Source: JAZSQZ01 sp045538175 (lineage in GTDB: Bacteria > Bacillota > Clostridia > Christensenellales > UBA1242). From it: a stretch of 34,964 nucleotides of DNA. Below are positions 30,642 through 34,964 of the stretch, piece by piece. Both the position numbers and the translations under genes were made by a program. Location of the stretch: contig JAZSQZ010000138.1 in NCBI GenBank assembly GCA_045538175.1, positions 1-34,964 of the forward strand, written 5' to 3'. The notes beneath the pieces were generated by a model. It searched no databases. It saw nothing but the letters and a program-made list of their open reading frames with translations, and was not told the DNA's origin. Numbering within the stretch: position 1 is the stretch's first letter; each line of letters starts with the position of its first letter.

Positions 30642-30700
30642 TTTTGTGCCACATTTTTGCATAGTATTATGCATAGTACTATGCACAATACCCTATTTAT
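30642..30700 (+). promoter_or_regulatory. Shared upstream motif, copy B, with tandem palindromes
   Basis: TTTTGTGCCA and CTATTTAT flank a block not present in copy A: two overlapping 14-bp palindromes (30659-30672 with one mismatch, and 30671-30684 perfect, GCATAGTACTATGC). The perfect unit is the core of the polA terminator. No T run follows here, so it is not a terminator in this place. Candidate operator. The remainder of the 30589-30808 gap is AT-rich; a TATAAT near 30788 has no convincing -35. Confidence 0.45.
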
Positions 30701-30808
30701 ACATATTTCCCCCTTATTTTTCTAGAGACAAATCACATTTACATTTTAAAATAATATTGATTATCTTACCTATTTGTGTTATTATTATAATGAGAAAAGG
30801 AGTTTAAG

Positions 30809-31444
30809 ATGTTTTGTTTTTGTAAAAAACTAAAAATCAAAAAAGAACTAAAAGAGTTCAAAGAATTTAAAAAGACATTTAAATTTGACTATCAAGAAAT
30901 TATTGAAAAAAACGGTGTAAAATATATAGGTAAAGACATCGTTGTAGATAAAGACGGCAATACTGTTTCCGAAACTGAAAATTGGATAAATGCAGGGTAC
31001 AAGTTGCACGGACCATTCCCAAAAGTTATATCCAACCTATTCCCTTACGAATTTGTGTTTAGGGGTGTAAAAGTTAAATCAATCGAAAGCATTTTTCAAT
31101 CTTTAAGATTTAAAGATAAAAAATTGCAAAAAATGATTTTCAAACTTTATGGTATGGATTCAAACGTTGTAAAAGTTGCAACCGATTACAATTGGAAAGA
31201 AACTTATATGCTTTATTTCCAAGGTAAAGAATTTAATAGAGATAGCAAAGAATTTGACGATTTTATTGATGAAATGTATATTTCTGCCCTACAAAACCCA
31301 TTATATAGGGGCGTTTTAAAAAATATTAACAAACAAATAATACACTCAATCGGTCAAGAATCAAAAAAAGAAACTCTTTTTACAAGATACGAGTTTGAGT
31401 TTGAATTAAATTGTCTTGTTGCTTTTTTAAAATCTAAAGAATAA
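30809..31444 (+). CDS. NADAR (YbiA-like, DUF1768) family protein
   Basis: 211 aa. After a basic, Cys-containing N terminus (MFCFCKKLKIKKELKEFKEF) the NADAR core runs from about residue 70: ISNLFPYEFVFRGVKVKSIE with S75-N76, the conserved E93 and Q97 (SIESIFQSLRF), NWKETYMLYFQGKEFNRDS and the C-terminal HSIGQESKKETLFTRYEFEF. NADAR proteins act on NAD or ADP-ribose-type N-glycosidic bonds. The E. coli relative YbiA removes a ribosyl riboflavin intermediate, and others reverse guanine ADP-ribosylation by DarT-like toxins. AAAAGGAG precedes the ATG. It is 14 nt from the PRTase-like gene, so the two form one unit. Confidence 0.8.
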   Translation: MFCFCKKLKIKKELKEFKEFKKTFKFDYQEIIEKNGVKYIGKDIVVDKDGNTVSETENWINAGYKLHGPFPKVISNLFPYEFVFRGVKVKSIESIFQSLRFKDKKLQKMIFKLYGMDSNVVKVATDYNWKETYMLYFQGKEFNRDSKEFDDFIDEMYISALQNPLYRGVLKNINKQIIHSIGQESKKETLFTRYEFEFELNCLVAFLKSKE

Positions 31445-31458
31445 AGGAGATTTACACT

Positions 31459-32904
31459 ATGGACCCAATAAGATATGAAGATTTTGATATGATTGGTTTG
31501 TTTTCACTTAAACCAAGCGAAGTCGAAGGTATAGAAAAGTTCGTAACACCATACACAACAAAAGATGGGAGAACTATGTACCTTTCAAGGAGTGCCGTTT
31601 TCAACCAAGACGGACTAACATATACTGACAGATGTCTTCAAAGAGGAGAATTATCTTCTTCCCTTTTGGGTGCATATGGTAAACGTGCCCTAGTTATTGT
31701 CGAAAATATGCTAAATAACTCTGCAAGGGTCTACTTTTCAGAGATGCAAAAGCAAATTTTCGAAGGTAGCAGCAATTTAGAACAAGTTAGAAAATGCTTA
31801 CACGAAGATGTAAGAAATGCATTAAGAGTTTTAAGGGGTGAAGAACCTGAAATGACTTATCACGTCTTACCTACAGGCGAAGATGTTACTGAAGGTAGAC
31901 ATATTGAGTGTAGCAACTTAGCAATCTTAGATCTTTTTGCAAGATCTCTCACAATAAGAAAGCCAGAAAACACAGTTGTAATCAATCCAGGACTTGGTAG
32001 TGTCCTTATAGGTCCATTTTTACATGAAACAGCTGGCATAAATTATCAAAATGTGTATCTAAGTTTATATGCAAACTCACAAAATCCTTCAATTATCGCA
32101 GATATTTATGGAAAAGATAGTAAAACTTCTCTAAAACAAGCCCTTAAGGACGGTTCAGTTTCAGTAAAAGAGTTGATTACTGACCCATCAGTGTTTTCAG
32201 ACAGAAAAAACAACTTCCTTATTATTGATGACAACATGGGCACAGGCGAAACATTAAGGATTTTAAGACGAGCAATCACAGAAGAAACAGGTAAACCATG
32301 CTATGCTTTCGGCGTACAAACAAACTACGTTAACTATGCAAGAGTTGTTGCTTCGTACGCAGAGAAAGATAAATATACCTATACAGGAAAATTTGATTAC
32401 GACAACCAAATTGCCTTTATTAAAGACAATTTATCACACAATTCCGATGCTCACAAACTTACAAGGCCTGATCTTACAACATTTAATCCAGACGACAAAC
32501 TAATTTCTCTATCACCTATCAATTTTGCGGACTATCACTTAATTAAGGATTGCATCGCAGCATTAAAAGAAGGTAATGCAGGCACTTATTTTGAGATTTT
32601 GGGCAAATATGGTTATGGTAACACCGTAAGAAACGACTTAGGCGTACTTAAAGATACAGCAGAAACAATTATGGGATATTACAAAGGCTTATCTCCAAAA
32701 GTTCCGGGGGTTACAACAACATATACTGACGCTATCCAAACTCCAGAAGAAATTATTGTCCCTACAAATGAAGATATACAAGAAGAAGGCGATCAAGCAC
32801 CAAACGAAGACCCCCTTGTCGATACAGTTGATGAATTTAGCAGTAGAATAAGTTATGTCGCAGATCAACTTGCAAAGTCAAGATTTGACAACCCTACAGA
32901 ATAA
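31459..32904 (+). CDS. Large phosphoribosyltransferase-like protein
   Basis: 481 aa. A type I PRTase PRPP-binding signature is present, FLIIDDNMGTGETLRIL (about 252-268, with D257-D258 and GTGET), preceded by a loop INPGLGSVLIGPFLHETAG (about 175-193) at the place of the pyrophosphate loop. About 150 N-terminal residues and an acidic C-terminal tail (EEGDQAPNEDP) lie outside the fold and are unassigned. Known PRTases of this type salvage bases or act in related nucleotide chemistry; the substrate is unknown. AAAGGAG ribosome site. Its operon partner is NADAR. No base-salvage or pyrimidine genes are near, which argues against a housekeeping role. Confidence 0.7.
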   Translation: MDPIRYEDFDMIGLFSLKPSEVEGIEKFVTPYTTKDGRTMYLSRSAVFNQDGLTYTDRCLQRGELSSSLLGAYGKRALVIVENMLNNSARVYFSEMQKQIFEGSSNLEQVRKCLHEDVRNALRVLRGEEPEMTYHVLPTGEDVTEGRHIECSNLAILDLFARSLTIRKPENTVVINPGLGSVLIGPFLHETAGINYQNVYLSLYANSQNPSIIADIYGKDSKTSLKQALKDGSVSVKELITDPSVFSDRKNNFLIIDDNMGTGETLRILRRAITEETGKPCYAFGVQTNYVNYARVVASYAEKDKYTYTGKFDYDNQIAFIKDNLSHNSDAHKLTRPDLTTFNPDDKLISLSPINFADYHLIKDCIAALKEGNAGTYFEILGKYGYGNTVRNDLGVLKDTAETIMGYYKGLSPKVPGVTTTYTDAIQTPEEIIVPTNEDIQEEGDQAPNEDPLVDTVDEFSSRISYVADQLAKSRFDNPTE

Positions 32905-32906
32905 AA

Positions 32907-32935
32907 AAAGATAGAGACTTCTCTATCTTTTTTAT
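32907..32935 (+). terminator. Terminator of the NADAR-PRTase operon
   Basis: AAAGATAGAG-ACTT-CTCTATCTTT plus T run, 2 nt after the stop codon. Confidence 0.85.
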
Positions 32936-32959
32936 TTTTCGAACTTTGTCGCTTTTTGT

Positions 32960-32988
32960 TTTACTTTTTTTTAAAACTCATATATAAT
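32960..32988 (+). promoter_or_regulatory. Promoter of the UPF0316 gene
   Basis: -35 TTTACT, a 17-bp spacer and -10 TATAAT, 31 nt before the start codon. Confidence 0.6.
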
Positions 32989-33019
32989 CGTTCTATAAGA
33001 TTATTAAGGAGTTTTAAAA

Positions 33020-33559
33020 ATGGATGTATCTTTTCCAATATTATGTTTAATTGTTTGTTTTGGCAGAATTATTGACGTTGCACTTGGTACAACAAGAACA
33101 GTTTTTACCGTTAAAGGAAAACCTTATATTGCAGCAATCATTGGTTTTATTGAAGCAATGCTCTGGTTCTTGATTGTACGTGAAGCACTCAGTTTCCAAG
33201 CACAAGGTATGGAAACTTATCTTATTGCAATTGCATATGCACTTGGTTTCTCTCTTGGAACTTTCTGTGGTGGTCTTGTTTCATCAAAACTTATCAAAAG
33301 CAAAATCAACGTTCAAATTATCGCAACAAGCAAAAATGAAGAATTGATTCAAGCATTGTCAGCTGCTGGATTTGGTGCAACTATTCTTGTTGCTACAGGT
33401 GCATCAAAGAAAGAAGAAAGATATATGCTTTTAATCGAAACAGATAATAAAAAATTAAAAACATTAAAATCTGTTGTTGCAGAAAATGACCCTAACGCTT
33501 TTGTTACAGTTTCTGACACAAAATCAACACAAAATGGTTATTTTGGAAACAAAGTTTAA
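33020..33559 (+). CDS. UPF0316 (DUF5698/DUF2179) membrane protein
   Basis: 179 aa. Three hydrophobic helices in the first 95 residues include the conserved GRIIDVALGTTRTVFTVKG pattern and GFSLGTFCGGLVSSKL, then a cytosolic DUF2179 domain (about 95-170; AAGFGATILVATGASKKEER, LKSVVAENDPNAFVTVSDTK) follows. The family is widespread in Firmicutes and its function is not established. AAGGAG is 8 nt before the ATG. It is a single-gene unit with its own promoter and terminator. Confidence 0.9.
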   Translation: MDVSFPILCLIVCFGRIIDVALGTTRTVFTVKGKPYIAAIIGFIEAMLWFLIVREALSFQAQGMETYLIAIAYALGFSLGTFCGGLVSSKLIKSKINVQIIATSKNEELIQALSAAGFGATILVATGASKKEERYMLLIETDNKKLKTLKSVVAENDPNAFVTVSDTKSTQNGYFGNKV

Positions 33560-33580
33560 TTTACATAAAATCTAAAATAT

Positions 33581-33605
33581 GCTACACTAATGTGTAGCTT
33601 TTTTT
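33581..33605 (+). terminator. Terminator of the UPF0316 gene
   Basis: GCTACAC-TAAT-GTGTAGC followed by seven T. Confidence 0.9.
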
Positions 33606-33634
33606 ATGCTAGTTATTTAAAAGGAACATTGTTT

Positions 33635-34964
33635 ATGAAAAACGAAGTTTTAAATTATTTCAAAAAAATATCTTCTATCCCTCGCCCATCAGGCCACGAA
33701 GAGAAAATTGCCGACTATCTAGTCTCATTTGCAAAAGAACACAATTTTGAATACTATAGAGACAACTCAAATAATGTTATTATAAAAAAACCGACCAATG
33801 TGTCCGGAAACGATAAAACCCTTATACTTCAAAGCCATACAGATATGGTTTGTGAAAAGAACGACCGTACGGACTTTGATTTTTTTACACAAGGAATTAA
33901 GTTAAAATTTGAAGATGATTTCATTATGGCAGACGGAACAACTCTTGGGGCTGACAATGGTGTTGGCGTTGCTATGATTTTAGCACTGCTTTCCGACCCT
34001 AAAGTCGAACATCCAAATATTGAAGCAGTTTTCACAAGTGAAGAAGAAACAACTATGGGTGGTGCTCAAAGGTTAGATTACTCAAAAATCAAAGGAAAAC
34101 ACTTATTAAGTCTTGATGGTGCCGATGAAGGTAACGTAGAAATTTCTAGTGCAGGATTTTTGGAATTGTACTGTGAGTATCCTGTCAAATTTATAGAAGA
34201 TACAAAAACTGCATATGAAGTTAAAATCACAGGCCTTATGGGTGGACACTCTGGCGAACAAATTCATACACCACGTCTTAATGCTATTAAGGCTTTGGTT
34301 GAAGCAATAACACCTATTAAAAATAAGAAACTTTGCAATATAAATTGTAATAGCAAAATAAACGCTATTCCAAGAGAAGCAGGCGTTGTTTTTGTTACAG
34401 ATGATTCTTACACAAAAGAAAATATTGAAAACATCATAGAAACATACAAAACTTCCCACAATGATTTTGAAAAAGAATTAGAGTTTTCAGTAAATATTGT
34501 TACTGTAAACAATTACATTGACAGCGAAACAACAGATAATCTTCTTGCATTTATAAATAACTATAAAAATGCTGTTCTTGAATATGATACAATTGATCCT
34601 AACTTCCCTATTACTTCTTGCAATCTCGCAAACATCAAAATTGAAGATAATGTTGTTAAGTTTAGAATCTCTGTAAGAAGTTCTAAAAAAACAAGCGAAA
34701 AGTTTTATACAGACAAAATTATTGAACTTGCAACAAAACACAATATCAAATCGCAAATTGTTGACACAAATCCTTTCTATGAAAGAAAGGAAAACCCTTA
34801 TCTAACACTAATTTGTGCAAATGCATACGAAAAACTTTACAACAAGAAATCTGTTGTTAAAGGAATTCACGCAGGCCTTGAAGGCGGAATTTTCAGTCAA
34901 AACATTCCTGACATTGAAATTTGTACAATTGCACCTAACATTTACAACTTACACTCACCTCTTG
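33635..34964 (+). CDS. pepD: Aminoacyl-histidine dipeptidase PepD (M20), 3' end missing
   Basis: 443 codons are present and the frame runs off the window; family members are about 480-490 aa, so roughly 40 residues are missing. Zinc-site blocks of the M20 dipeptidases are LQSHTDMVC (His and Asp), LGADNGVGVAMILALL (bridging Asp), FTSEEETTMGGA (catalytic Glu) and SLDGADEG. Near the end is KGIHAGLEGGIFSQ. It hydrolyses Xaa-His dipeptides and other short peptides in the cytosol. ATG with AAGGA about 11 nt upstream, a little far. It begins 30 nt after the UPF0316 terminator. Confidence 0.93.
   Translation, partial: MKNEVLNYFKKISSIPRPSGHEEKIADYLVSFAKEHNFEYYRDNSNNVIIKKPTNVSGNDKTLILQSHTDMVCEKNDRTDFDFFTQGIKLKFEDDFIMADGTTLGADNGVGVAMILALLSDPKVEHPNIEAVFTSEEETTMGGAQRLDYSKIKGKHLLSLDGADEGNVEISSAGFLELYCEYPVKFIEDTKTAYEVKITGLMGGHSGEQIHTPRLNAIKALVEAITPIKNKKLCNINCNSKINAIPREAGVVFVTDDSYTKENIENIIETYKTSHNDFEKELEFSVNIVTVNNYIDSETTDNLLAFINNYKNAVLEYDTIDPNFPITSCNLANIKIEDNVVKFRISVRSSKKTSEKFYTDKIIELATKHNIKSQIVDTNPFYERKENPYLTLICANAYEKLYNKKSVVKGIHAGLEGGIFSQNIPDIEICTIAPNIYNLHSPL

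Noticed and set aside
30473..30808. tRNA-Leu as an integration site for a mobile element holding the accessory operons
   Set aside because: No integrase gene and no second copy of the tRNA 3' end is present in the window, and genes on both sides match the surroundings in composition.
31459..32904. Ordinary purine or pyrimidine salvage PRTase
   Set aside because: At 481 aa with long flanking regions and a NADAR partner it does not fit Apt, Hpt, Upp or PyrE, which are about 170-220 aa.
1..34964. CRISPR arrays, insertion sequences, prophage genes
   Set aside because: No regularly spaced repeats, transposase or phage structural genes were seen.

Overview
The window is low-GC DNA with the gene content of an uncultured, spore-forming Firmicutes lineage, most likely Clostridia and probably gut-associated; the exact clade cannot be named from the sequence. 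Support comes from sporulation genes (ytxC beside thrS, gpr beside rpsT), two T-box leaders, infC with an AUU start, strong AGGAGG Shine-Dalgarno sites, many U-tailed intrinsic terminators, a GlyRS of the alpha2 type and an anaerobe-style rubrerythrin. Most of the first 25 kb is housekeeping and lies on the minus strand.

Layout. 1-2950: yebC and a SpoU rRNA methyltransferase downstream of the infC-rpmI-rplT operon, which has a strong promoter and a leader attenuator. 2950-3285: intergenic, with a candidate unannotated small RNA on the minus strand. 3286-6250: thrS (TGS domain missing) with a T-box, and ytxC. 6250-9300: lysS-degV, with a hairpin over the lysS ribosome binding site, and a membrane-anchored lytic transglycosylase. 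9364-12570: HD phosphohydrolase-polA. 12645-17110: gpr, rpsT (+), comEC-holA. 17168-21775: tRNA-Glu(CUC), aspS, an unknown Thr/Pro/Glu-rich single-pass membrane protein (+), and glyS with an unusually short T-box leader. 21789-25307: rsmD with a small membrane protein, tRNA-Lys(CUU), a vWA protein divergent from an XRE-like regulator, and a BtaA-like (DUF3419) SAM enzyme that seems to be transcribed without a leader. 25376-26151: rubrerythrin.

26400-32935 is the accessory and most interesting part. Two plus-strand transcription units flank a solitary tRNA-Leu(CAA). The first encodes two large paralogous cytosolic proteins with a transglutaminase/papain-like Cys-His-Asp core, with a small 85-aa protein between them (29-nt overlap upstream, 3-nt gap downstream). 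The second encodes a NADAR (YbiA-like) protein and a large protein with a PRPP-binding phosphoribosyltransferase signature. The two units share a DNA motif upstream (TTTTGTGCCA followed by CTATTTAT). Together they look like an undescribed system that joins ribosyl or ADP-ribosyl chemistry (NADAR plus PRTase) to thiol-protease or transglutaminase-type chemistry. The link and the function are inference. The window ends with a UPF0316 membrane protein and the 5' part of an M20 aminoacyl-histidine dipeptidase (pepD).

Regulation recurs as a theme. Among the aminoacyl-tRNA synthetases, thrS and glyS have T-boxes, lysS has a ribosome-binding-site hairpin and aspS has an extended -10 promoter. The three tRNA genes are solitary, each with its own promoter and terminator, and all have C34 anticodons. 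comEC and the BtaA-like gene appear leaderless or nearly so.
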